DNA of 64,000 nt from Streptomyces sp. NBC_01454 (GTDB taxonomy: Bacteria > Actinomycetota > Actinomycetes > Streptomycetales > Streptomycetaceae): contig NZ_CP109460.1 of NCBI RefSeq assembly GCF_036227565.1, positions 3,162,001 to 3,226,000 of the forward strand. The letters run 5' to 3'. Both the position numbers and the translations under genes were made by a program. A model generated the notes under the pieces. It had not been told where the DNA came from. It worked only from the letters and a program-made list of their open reading frames with translations, and ran no database searches. Every line of letters begins with the position of its first letter. Position 1 is the stretch's first letter. Positions 53,298-61,328 of this stretch are shown piece after piece.

Positions 53298-54884
53298 TCA
53301 CTCCCACTCGATGGTGCCCGGCGGCTTGCTGGTGACGTCGAGGACGACGCGGTTGACGTCGGCGACCTCGTTGGTGATGCGGGTGGAGATGCGGGCCAGC
53401 ACGTCGTACGGCATCCGCGTCCAGTCCGCGGTCATCGCGTCCTCGGAGGACACCGGGCGCAGCACGATCGGGTGGCCGTACGTCCGGCCGTCGCCCTGGA
53501 CGCCGACCGAGCGGACGTCGGCGAGCAGGACCACCGGGCACTGCCAGATCTCGCGGTCCAGACCGGCCGCGGTCAGCTCCTCGCGGGCGATGGCGTCGGC
53601 CTCGCGCAGCAGGTCCAGGCGCTCCTTGGTGACCTCACCGACGATGCGGATGCCCAGGCCGGGGCCGGGGAACGGCTGGCGGTGGACGATCTCGTCGGGC
53701 AGGCCGAGCTCGCTGCCGACCATCCGGACCTCGTCCTTGAACAGCTGGCGCAGCGGCTCGACGAGCTGGAACTCGATGTCCTCGGGGAGCCCGCCGACGT
53801 TGTGGTGCGACTTGATGTTGGCGGTGCCCGTGCCGCCGCCGGACTCGACGATGTCCGGGTAGAGCGTGCCCTGGACCAGGAAGGCGACTTCCTCGCCCTC
53901 GGCGCCGGCCTCGGCGACCAGCTCGGCCTGGGCCTGCTCGAAGACGCGGATGAACTCGCGTCCGATGATCTTCCGCTTCTGCTCGGGGTCGCTGACCCCG
54001 GCCAGCGCGGTCAGGAAGCGCTCCTCGGCGTCGACGACCTTCAGCTGGACGCCGGTGGCGGCCACGAAGTCCTTCTCGACCTGCTCGGACTCGCCCTTGC
54101 GCTGGAGGCCGTGGTCGACGTAGACGCAGGTCAGCTGCTCGCCGATGGCCTTCTGCACGATGGCGGCGGCCACCGAGGAGTCCACGCCGCCGGACAGCGC
54201 GCAGATGGCGCGCTTGGTGCCGACCTGGGCGCGGATCGCGGCGACCTGCTCCTCGACCACGCTGGTGGTGGTCCAGTTCGGCTCGATGCCCGCGCCGCGG
54301 TAGAGGAAGTGCTCCAGGACCTGCTGGCCGTGCGTGGAGTGCATGACCTCGGGGTGGTACTGGACGCCGTAGAGCTTCTTCTCGTCGTTCTCGAAGGCGG
54401 CGACGGGCACGACGTCCGTGGACGCGGTGACCGTGAAGCCCTCGGGGGCGGCGGAGCAGGCGTCGCCGTGGGACATCCACACCGACTGCTCGGCAGGGGT
54501 GCCCTCGAACAGGGTGGATCCGGGACGGGAGACAGTCAGCGGGGTACGGCCGTACTCGCGGGCGCCGGTGTTGTCGACGGTGCCGCCGAGGCTGAGGGCC
54601 ATGAGCTGGAAGCCGTAGCACATGCCGAAGACCGGGACACCGGCCTCGAACAGGGAACGGTCCAGGCTGGGGGCATCTTCGGCGTAAACCGACGAGGGGC
54701 CTCCGGAGAGGATGATCGCCCTGGGGTTCTTGGCGAGCATGTCGGCCACCGGCATGGTGGACGGCACGATCTCGCTGTAGACCCGGGCCTCACGGACCCG
54801 GCGGGCGATGAGCTGGGCGTACTGTGCGCCGAAGTCGACTACGAGGACGACGTCCGGGGCAGCGGCAGGGGGCGCTGATGGCAC
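53298..54884 (-). CDS. guaA: GMP synthase (glutamine-hydrolysing)
   Basis: Converts XMP to GMP using glutamine and ATP. 528 residues from GTG 54884 behind GGAAGG. The glutaminase domain has Cys in GMCYGFQLM and the His/Glu pair in YHPEV. The PP-loop ATP site is [11 protein letters not shown] near residue 235. The C-terminal dimerisation domain ends PPGTIEWE, as is standard. Divergent from the leader peptide of the chorismate mutase gene. Confidence 0.97.
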   Translation of the reverse strand: MPSAPPAAAPDVVLVVDFGAQYAQLIARRVREARVYSEIVPSTMPVADMLAKNPRAIILSGGPSSVYAEDAPSLDRSLFEAGVPVFGMCYGFQLMALSLGGTVDNTGAREYGRTPLTVSRPGSTLFEGTPAEQSVWMSHGDACSAAPEGFTVTASTDVVPVAAFENDEKKLYGVQYHPEVMHSTHGQQVLEHFLYRGAGIEPNWTTTSVVEEQVAAIRAQVGTKRAICALSGGVDSSVAAAIVQKAIGEQLTCVYVDHGLQRKGESEQVEKDFVAATGVQLKVVDAEERFLTALAGVSDPEQKRKIIGREFIRVFEQAQAELVAEAGAEGEEVAFLVQGTLYPDIVESGGGTGTANIKSHHNVGGLPEDIEFQLVEPLRQLFKDEVRMVGSELGLPDEIVHRQPFPGPGLGIRIVGEVTKERLDLLREADAIAREELTAAGLDREIWQCPVVLLADVRSVGVQGDGRTYGHPIVLRPVSSEDAMTADWTRMPYDVLARISTRITNEVADVNRVVLDVTSKPPGTIEWE

Positions 54885-54915
54885 TTCGGCGGCCTTCCGG
54901 CGGTGTGGAGCAGGG

Positions 54916-54945
54916 TTGGACTTTCGATTCTAACGGGCTCATACT
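54916..54945 (+). promoter_or_regulatory. Promoter of the chorismate mutase leader, leaderless start
   Basis: TTGGAC and CATACT are 18 bases apart. The ATG of the leader peptide lies 7 bases after the -10, where the first transcribed base should be. Confidence 0.6.
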
Positions 54946-54952
54946 GAGCCCC

Positions 54953-55024
54953 ATGAACAAGCAGCTGACCTTCGTCTTTACCTATGGCACCGGCCCCACC
55001 GGCTGCCATGGTCGTGCTGCTTGA
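54953..55024 (+). CDS. Leader peptide with Phe/Tyr codons before chorismate mutase
   Basis: 23 residues: MNKQLTFVFTYGTG followed by PTGCHGRAA and a TGA. Phe-Val-Phe-Thr-Tyr sits early in the peptide. A terminator-like hairpin (55047-55077) follows 22 bp after the stop, and then comes the chorismate mutase gene. The layout is that of amino-acid attenuation: stalling at scarce Phe or Tyr would favour an antiterminator. The message is probably leaderless at this ATG. No experimental evidence is known to me. Confidence 0.65.
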   Translation: MNKQLTFVFTYGTGPTGCHGRAA

Positions 55025-55046
55025 TCAACTGACGAGCAACTTCCCA

Positions 55047-55077
55047 GGCGCCCCGGGCCGACAAGGTCCGGGGCGTC
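55047..55077 (+). terminator. Attenuator hairpin before chorismate mutase
   Basis: GGCGCCCCGGGCC pairs with GGTCCGGGGCGTC over 13 bp, including two G-U pairs, with loop GACAA. It lies between the leader peptide and the chorismate mutase start. Confidence 0.65.
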
Positions 55078-55127
55078 TGCGTCTGTCGGGACCGTCGGCT
55101 CCGGGCCACACTCCCCAGGAGACGGAC

Positions 55128-55454
55128 ATGAGCAACGCGACCACCACCGCAGTGACCACGGCAGTGACCTCGGCGGACACCGCAGCGGAGACCGGCGCAC
55201 GCACCCCGGAGGCCGTCGGGATCATCACCGACGCACGGCAGCGGATCGACGATCTCGACGGCCGGATCATCGGTCTCGTCCAGGAACGGATGGCGGTCTC
55301 CGCCGTGATCCAGCGTGAGCGCCTCACCTCGGGCGGGCGGCGGGTGAACCTCTCCCGCGAGATGGAGATCCTCGCCCACTACCGCGACCAGCTCGGCAAG
55401 CCGGGCACCGCGCTGGCGATGACCCTGCTGGAGCTGTCGCGCGGCCAGATCTGA
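55128..55454 (+). CDS. Chorismate mutase (AroQ class)
   Basis: Converts chorismate to prephenate, the first step towards Phe and Tyr. 108 residues from ATG 55128 behind AGGAG. The first 28 residues are Thr/Ala-rich. The AroQ helix then has ITDARQRIDDLDGRIIGLV with the catalytic Arg and Asp, followed by VIQRERLTSGGRRVNLSRE and the C-terminal helix. Preceded by a Phe/Tyr leader peptide and attenuator hairpin. No fused partner domain. Confidence 0.93.
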   Translation: MSNATTTAVTTAVTSADTAAETGARTPEAVGIITDARQRIDDLDGRIIGLVQERMAVSAVIQRERLTSGGRRVNLSREMEILAHYRDQLGKPGTALAMTLLELSRGQI

Positions 55455-56358
55455 GGCAACCCCTGAGAGTGCCCGAGCCCGCGACATGGCTGGTTCCCGA
55501 CGGTGTGCGGTCGGCTTCCGGTAGGCGCCGGAGCACGTGGCGGAGCGGGCGCGCCCCGGCGCGGCTGCCGGATCTGAGTTCGGTTGCCGACTCACCCGTA
55601 CGGCGCGTGACCGGCCGCCGCGAGGCTTCGTTGTTCCCGGTGCCACGCCAGCCAGGCGCGGCCTGCAGGACTACGCGTAGACGCCGCCCCACGGGCGGAA
55701 CCCCGGAGCGATGAGACGCCGACCGCCAGCCGCGGTCCGCGTCGTGGGACCTCGCTCCGGTGCAGTGACCGGTCGGCAGGGGACAGCAGCCCGGTCACAT
55801 CCGATGGGGTGGTCGGTCCTGGGGACGCCCGGGACCGACCGCATCCGGTCGAAACGGTTGCGCCAGGTGAGGCGCATCCAGGACGATGCTTGACGCACCA
55901 CACACCGCAGTCCGCAGGGACCTTCGGCACCGCCATGCCGCCCGGCCGGCGCGGGATCCGCACCCTCGAGCACCACTCCAAGAGCCAGCGGCGCTACCCC
56001 CCCCCAGCGCCGCCCTCGGTACCGGCGCCGCCCTGACGCCGGCACCGAAAGCCAAGGGCCCCGTGGCCGTCCGCACCCCCCTCGCGGACGGCGTCCGGGG
56101 CCCTTCGCTATGGGGGGCCGCGCGCCCGGCGCACGCCCTCCGCCGGACCTTGGCTGTGGGTTTCCCTTGAGAGGCCTGCGAGACGGCTGTGACAGATGTG
56201 ACGGGCATCACGACGGCAATGCTGGTTTAGTGAACAACCATTTTCGGCCATGGCTGGTCATGTACCTGCAATCGCACGGCCATACCGCGCCCCACCGCGA
56301 CGGCCCGCTACCCACTTGTGCCGGCTTTCGGCACGCTGGACCTTGAGAGGTCTTCTCG
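55455..56358. other. Gene-poor region of 0.9 kb
   Basis: No reading frame has convincing codon use, a ribosome site or recognisable motifs. No tRNA is seen. The one strong element is the hairpin at 56054-56105. The last 150 bp form the promoter zone of the LAETG protein gene. It may contain a small RNA or decayed sequence. Confidence 0.5.
56054..56105. terminator. Isolated strong hairpin
   Basis: AAGGGCCCCG pairs with CGGGGCCCTT, and an inner GTCCGC pairs with GCGGAC around a 9-base loop. No gene end lies within 250 bp on the left or on the opposite strand, so it may end a small RNA. Confidence 0.5.
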
Positions 56359-57441
56359 ATGAAGCTTCGCCGTGCCCTGACGGCCGCCGCCGCGACGGCC
56401 GTCATAGCGCCCGCCGCCCTGATGGCGGCCCCCGCCGCGTTCGCGACGACCGGTCCCGAGACCGAGTCCAGCGCGAGCGCCGAGCCGACGCCGGGCACCC
56501 CCGGTGCCGAGCAGTCCGGCGACACCACCACCCAGCCGGCGACGCCGGGCGCCGGTGACGCGAGCGCGCCGCACGACACCACTGCGGGCGACGACGGCAC
56601 GACCGGTGAGGTGACCGGGGACGGGACGGCCACCAAGCCGTCCACCCCGGCCACCCCCGGCAACGGCACCAAGACCGGCGGCCCCGCCAAGCCCTCCGCC
56701 TCCGCCGAGCCCACCGAGCCGGGCGACGACGGGGACGAGCCCGAGTGCACGGTCGACGACGCCGCGATCAAGGTGACCGTCGCCCATCTGCCCTCCAAGC
56801 TCGTCGCGGGCGGCGGCTGGAAGGGCTTCAGCGTGCACCTGTCCAACACCACGGACCGCACGCTCGACGAGGTCTACCCGGTCATCTACGCGGTGCCGAC
56901 CGAGCACATGGACCACCCCAAGTCCCAGCTCGACCTGGAGTACCAGAACCCGGACACCGGCAAGTGGACCTCGTTCGACGAGTGGACCGACGGCCAGTAC
57001 TTCGGCTGGTTCCAGCTCGACGGGCACCAGACCGCCGAGCTCAAGATGCGCATCCGCGCCGACAAGGGCGCCACGGCCGGTGACGGCTTCGCGCTGGTCG
57101 CGGGCGACTACCAGAACAAGGATGGCTCCTGCGGCTGGGCGAAGGAGCAGTGGTACGACTTCACGATCCTGACCGCCGGCAGCAACCCCGGCGAGATCCC
57201 GCCGGCCAAGCCCGGCAAGCCCGGCAACAAGCCCGGTCCGCAGGGTGGCGGGAAGCCGGTCGGCACCGCCAAGCCGAAGGCGGGCATGGACAAGCTGCCG
57301 GTGACCGGCAACCTCGCCGAGACCGGTGCGTCCTCCGCGCTGCCCACCCTCGCCCTCGTGGGCGGGGTCGCCATGGTCGTGGGCGCGGGCGCGGTCTTCG
57401 CCGTCCGCCGCCGTAAGACGAACGGTGGCGCCGCCGCGTAA
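56359..57441 (+). CDS. LAETG-anchored secreted surface protein
   Basis: 360 residues with a clear signal peptide (MKLRRALTAAAATAVIAPAAL, then APAAFATTG). A Thr/Pro/Gly-rich stalk covers residues 33-125. A beta-rich domain of about 140 residues follows (CTVDDAAIKVTVAHLPSKL to SCGWAKEQWYDF) with one likely disulfide. A Lys/Pro/Gly wall-spanning linker then leads to the sorting signal LAETGASS, a hydrophobic helix (LALVGGVAMVVGAGAVFAV) and RRRK. It should be attached to peptidoglycan by a class E sortase. The ligand of the domain is unknown. Confidence 0.92.
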   Translation: MKLRRALTAAAATAVIAPAALMAAPAAFATTGPETESSASAEPTPGTPGAEQSGDTTTQPATPGAGDASAPHDTTAGDDGTTGEVTGDGTATKPSTPATPGNGTKTGGPAKPSASAEPTEPGDDGDEPECTVDDAAIKVTVAHLPSKLVAGGGWKGFSVHLSNTTDRTLDEVYPVIYAVPTEHMDHPKSQLDLEYQNPDTGKWTSFDEWTDGQYFGWFQLDGHQTAELKMRIRADKGATAGDGFALVAGDYQNKDGSCGWAKEQWYDFTILTAGSNPGEIPPAKPGKPGNKPGPQGGGKPVGTAKPKAGMDKLPVTGNLAETGASSALPTLALVGGVAMVVGAGAVFAVRRRKTNGGAAA

Positions 57442-57460
57442 CGGCAGACGCAGTGCAGTG

Positions 57461-57489
57461 GGGGCCGCATCCGGAGCGGGTGCGGCCCC
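57461..57489. terminator. Terminator between convergent genes
   Basis: GGGGCCGCA pairs with TGCGGCCCC over an 11-base loop. It lies between the LAETG protein and GMC oxidoreductase genes and covers the end of the latter's transcript. Confidence 0.65.
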
Positions 57490-57492
57490 TCG

Positions 57493-59364
57493 TCACGAGC
57501 AGGTGCGCGGTGCCGGGTGATCCGAAGGCGTGTCCTGGCCGGCGGACGTGGACTTCTTCGGCGGCACCGGCGGGACGGCCAGGAGCGGCAGGTGCAGGGC
57601 GCCGAACGCCTTCGCGGGGACGGCCGGCCGGACCGGCTCGACCGGCGTCAGCCGCCGGTAGCCGCGGCCCTGGGCGGGGCGCGGGTCCGGCTCGCCCTTG
57701 TTGGGCCACAGCGACATCGCCCGCTCGGCCTGTGCGGTGATGGTCAGCGACGGGTTGACGCCCAGGTTGGCGGAGACCGCGGCGCCGTCGACGACCGAGA
57801 TGCCCGGGTGGCCGTAGAGGCGGTGGTAGGGGTCGATCACGCCCTGGCCGGCGTCCGCGCCGATCGGACAGCCGCCCAGGAAGTGCGCGGTCAGCGGGGT
57901 CCCCATCAGCTCCCCGACATTGCTGCCCGCGAAGCCGTTGATCTCCTGGGCGAGCAGGGTGGCAGCCTCGGTGGCCGCGGCGATCTGCTCGGGGTTGGGC
58001 GCGCCATGGCCCTGCCGCGCGGTGAGCAGGCCCTTGCCCAGGCCGTTCGGCTTGCGGTACGTCGTCAGCGAGTTGTCCAGGGACTGCATGACCAGACCGA
58101 TGATGGTCCGCTCCGACCAGCGGCGGTTGGACAGCGACCGCAGGGCCAGCAGCGGGTGGCGGGCCACGTTCGCCAGCCAGCCGGCGACCCGTCCGGTGGG
58201 GCGGTAGGGCACCTGGAGGATGGTCAGCCCGCCCATCGCGTTGGAGCCCCGGCCGTAACGGACCGGCTCGATATGGGTGTGGGCGTCCGGGTGGATCGAC
58301 GAGGTGATCGCCACGCCCCGGGTGAAGTCGGCCTTCGCCCCGTGCCGCTTGCGGTAGCGGCGGTTGTCGGTCTGCGCGCCCACCAGGGCCTCGGAGTTGG
58401 TGCGGGTCAGCGCGCCGAGCCGGCCGGAGACGTGCGGGAGCAGACCGCTGTCCTTCATCCGGTGCAGCAGGGTCTGCGTGCCGTAGGTGCCGGCCGCGAG
58501 GACGACGCGGCGGGCGGTGAACGTACGGCCCGCGCCCTTCTTCTTGTTGTCCGTCGGGAGGGTGCCCGCGGCGAAACCGCCGCGGGAGTCCTCGGTCAGC
58601 GAGACGACCGAGGTCATCGGGTGGATGACCGCACCGGCGCGTTCGGCGAGGTGGAGGTAGTTCTCGTTGAGGGTGTTCTTGGCGCCGTGGCGGCAGCCCG
58701 TCATGCACTCCCCGCACTCGGTGCAGGCGCTGCGGGCGGGGCCGGCGCCGCCGAAGTACGGGTCCGCCGCCTCCGCCCCCGGCTTCGTCCGCGCGCCGCC
58801 GTCCGCGTCCTCGCCGTCCCCGAAGAACACCCCGACCGGCGCCATGTGGAAGGAGTCGCCGACGCCCATGGCCTCGGCCGCCGCCTTCAGATGGACGTCG
58901 GAGGGCGTCATCGTCGGGTTGAGCCGCACGCCGAGCATCCGCTGTGCCTGGTCGTAGTACGGCGTCAACTCCTCCTGCCAGTCGGTGATGTCCTTCCACT
59001 GCGGGTCGTCGAAGAAGGGCTTCGGCGGTACGTAGAGGGTGTTGGCGTAGTTGAGCGAGCCGCCGCCGACGCCGGCGCCCGCCAGGACCATGACGTTGCC
59101 CAGGAGATGGATGCGCTGGATGCCGTAGCAGCCGAGCGCCGGGGCCCACAGGTAATTGCGCAGGTCCCAGGAGTTCTTCGGCAGCGTCTGCCGGGTGAAG
59201 CGCCGGCCGGCTTCGAGGACGCCGACGCGGTAGCCCTTCTCGGTCAGCCGCAGGGCGGAGACCGCCCCGCCGAAGCCGGAGCCGATGACGAGCACGTCGT
59301 AGTCGTAGCCGTCCGCCCCCGTGCCGTCCGGGTCCTGGGGGCGGGCAGAGTTCTCCTGTGGCAC
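57493..59364 (-). CDS. GMC-family FAD oxidoreductase (cholesterol-oxidase-like)
   Basis: A 623-residue protein from GTG 59364 behind GGGAGAG. FAD is bound by VLVIGSGFGGAVSALRL (24-40). Residues 75-110 contain GNVMVLAGAGVGGGSLNYAN. The late part has LNPTMTPSD-type motifs and NVGELMGTPLTAH, HFLGGCPIG and SLTITAQAERAM. A cluster CTECGECMTGC (about 212-222) resembles a 4Fe-4S ligand set, as in some steroid-oxidising relatives. It probably oxidises a sterol or another alcohol. The ALDH gene lies upstream on the same strand, 72 bp away, and may be cotranscribed. Confidence 0.88.
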   Translation of the reverse strand: MPQENSARPQDPDGTGADGYDYDVLVIGSGFGGAVSALRLTEKGYRVGVLEAGRRFTRQTLPKNSWDLRNYLWAPALGCYGIQRIHLLGNVMVLAGAGVGGGSLNYANTLYVPPKPFFDDPQWKDITDWQEELTPYYDQAQRMLGVRLNPTMTPSDVHLKAAAEAMGVGDSFHMAPVGVFFGDGEDADGGARTKPGAEAADPYFGGAGPARSACTECGECMTGCRHGAKNTLNENYLHLAERAGAVIHPMTSVVSLTEDSRGGFAAGTLPTDNKKKGAGRTFTARRVVLAAGTYGTQTLLHRMKDSGLLPHVSGRLGALTRTNSEALVGAQTDNRRYRKRHGAKADFTRGVAITSSIHPDAHTHIEPVRYGRGSNAMGGLTILQVPYRPTGRVAGWLANVARHPLLALRSLSNRRWSERTIIGLVMQSLDNSLTTYRKPNGLGKGLLTARQGHGAPNPEQIAAATEAATLLAQEINGFAGSNVGELMGTPLTAHFLGGCPIGADAGQGVIDPYHRLYGHPGISVVDGAAVSANLGVNPSLTITAQAERAMSLWPNKGEPDPRPAQGRGYRRLTPVEPVRPAVPAKAFGALHLPLLAVPPVPPKKSTSAGQDTPSDHPAPRTCS

Positions 59365-59436
59365 TGGCTCTCCCTGCTGGTTTCCCTGCTGGTTTCTGGC
59401 GGAGCGGCGCGGCCGGCCGGCCTGCCACGGGCGGCC

Positions 59437-61191
59437 TCAGCGCAGGCGGAACGCCTTCATCGCGCGCAGGCTGCGGGTCATCAGCTGTGCGTACTTCTCA
59501 TCGGTCAGCCCGAAGGACGGAGCGATCGGCATCAGCCGCTGCTGGGCGACGGTCTGGCCCTCGGTGTACTTGAGGATGCCCTCGGAGCCGTGCCGGCGGC
59601 CCAGGCCCGAGTCCCCCATGCCGCCCATCGGCGACTGCACGCTGCCGTAGCCGGCGGCGTAGGACTCGTTGACGTTGACCGTGCCGGTGCGCAGCCGGGC
59701 GGCGACGGCACGGCCGCGGCGGCCGTCCTTGGTCCAGACGCTGGAATTCAGGCCGTAGGGCGTGGCGTTGGCGAGCGCCACCGCCTCGTCCTCGTCGCGG
59801 AAGCGGTAGATCGAGACGACCGGACCGAAGGTCTCCTCGCCGCAGACGGCCATCGGGGCCTGTACGCCGTCGAGGATGGTGGGCTCGTAGAAGAGCGGGC
59901 CGATGTCGGGGCGGGGGCGGCCGCCGGCGATCAGCTCGGCGCCCTTGGCGACGGCCTCCTCGACATGGCGGGTGACGGTCTCCAGCTGGCGCTCGCCGAC
60001 CAGCGAGCCCATATCGGCGCCGTAGGCCAGGGAGTTGCCCAGCCGCATCGCCCTGGTCCGGGCGGCGAACCGCTGGAGGAAGTCGTCGGCGACGGACTCG
60101 TGGACGTAGAGCCGCTCGATGGAGATGCACAGCTGGCCGGCGGAGGAGAAGCAGCCGCGGACGGCGCCGGCGGCGGCCTTCTCCACATCGGCGTCCGCCA
60201 GCACCAGCATGGCGTTCTTGCCGCCGAGTTCGAGACTGACGCCGACCAGACGGGCGGCGGCGCCCTGGGCGACCTCGCGGCCCGTGCGGGTCGAGCCGGT
60301 GAAGGAGACGTAGTCGGCGTGCTCGACGACGGCGGGGCCGACGACCGGGCCCTCGCCGATCACGACCTGCCACAGGTCCTCCGGCAGCCCGGCCTCGATG
60401 AGCTGCTCGCGGGCCCACAGCGCGGTCAGCGCGGTCTCCGTGTCGGGCTTCATGACGACGGCGTTGCCCGCGACGAAGGCCGGCAGGGCGTCACCGACGG
60501 ACAGCTCGAAGGGGTAGTTCCAGGGGGCTATCTGCCCGATGACGCCCCGGGGCTGGCGGAGTTCGGTGACCTTGGTGAGGGTCGGGACGACGCCGGTGTG
60601 CCGCTTGGGCCGGAGGTAGGCGGGGGCCTTGCGGCCGTAGTGGCGGGCGGTGACGGCAACCGCCAGCACCTCCTCGTGGGCGTGCAGCCGCGCCTTGCCG
60701 GTCTCCAGCTGGATCAGGTCGAGCACCTCGGCCTGGCGGCGGAGCACCAGGTCGTGGAAGCGGAGCAGGACCGCGGCACGCTGCCGGAGGGGGACCTCGG
60801 CCCAGCGCTCCTGGGCCGCGCGGGCCCGCTCGAAGGCGGTGGCGACGTCCTCGGGGGTGGACTCGGGCAGGTCGGCCAGCTTCTCCCCGGTGAACGGGGT
60901 GTGGTTGGCGGTACGGCCGCCCCCGCTGACCACGCCCCGGGTGAGCCGGGCGGCGATCTCAGGGGTGACCACCTCGGCCGCCGTACGGGCACCGGCCGGC
61001 GCGGGGGCGACCGGGTTGCCGTCGGCCCGCGCCGGGGCGGTCGCGGGGGTCGCCGTGCCCGTGGTGGCTCCGACAGTCGTGGTGGCCGCGGGAGCCTCGT
61101 CGGGGGCCTCGTCGGAGGCGAGGGGGGCCTCTCCCGCTCGCGCGGAGCCGAGAGCGGAGGCAGCTGTTCCGGTGTCCTGCGAGTCCGTCAT
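59437..61191 (-). CDS. Succinate-semialdehyde dehydrogenase-type ALDH
   Basis: 584 residues starting MTDSQDTGTAASALG. The first 85 residues are an Ala/Thr/Pro extension not seen in ordinary ALDH. The NAD-binding and catalytic core follows: PWNYPFELSVGDALP, SLELGGKNAMLV (Glu about 322), SAGQLCISIERL (catalytic Cys about 353), and TPYGLNSSVWT. It is the SSDH group, forming succinate from succinic semialdehyde with NAD(P). The neighbouring GMC oxidoreductase could supply aldehydes. The start is uncertain because no strong ribosome site is near. Confidence 0.9.
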   Translation of the reverse strand: MTDSQDTGTAASALGSARAGEAPLASDEAPDEAPAATTTVGATTGTATPATAPARADGNPVAPAPAGARTAAEVVTPEIAARLTRGVVSGGGRTANHTPFTGEKLADLPESTPEDVATAFERARAAQERWAEVPLRQRAAVLLRFHDLVLRRQAEVLDLIQLETGKARLHAHEEVLAVAVTARHYGRKAPAYLRPKRHTGVVPTLTKVTELRQPRGVIGQIAPWNYPFELSVGDALPAFVAGNAVVMKPDTETALTALWAREQLIEAGLPEDLWQVVIGEGPVVGPAVVEHADYVSFTGSTRTGREVAQGAAARLVGVSLELGGKNAMLVLADADVEKAAAGAVRGCFSSAGQLCISIERLYVHESVADDFLQRFAARTRAMRLGNSLAYGADMGSLVGERQLETVTRHVEEAVAKGAELIAGGRPRPDIGPLFYEPTILDGVQAPMAVCGEETFGPVVSIYRFRDEDEAVALANATPYGLNSSVWTKDGRRGRAVAARLRTGTVNVNESYAAGYGSVQSPMGGMGDSGLGRRHGSEGILKYTEGQTVAQQRLMPIAPSFGLTDEKYAQLMTRSLRAMKAFRLR

Positions 61192-61328
61192 GTCGGCGAG
61201 GGTATGCCTCCCCGGACGCTTTGTGTACCCGGCAGTAACGAGTTTTCACGGCATGCGCACCATCGCACCATCGCGCCAGTGTCCGCTGGCCGCATGGGCG
61301 CTGGTCTGGGGCGACCGCGAGCCCGGGC

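Noticed and set aside
55592..56045. Overlapping 120-130-codon minus-strand frames
   Set aside because: They lack a plausible start, show random composition rich in Arg/Pro/Ser and match nothing that I recognise.
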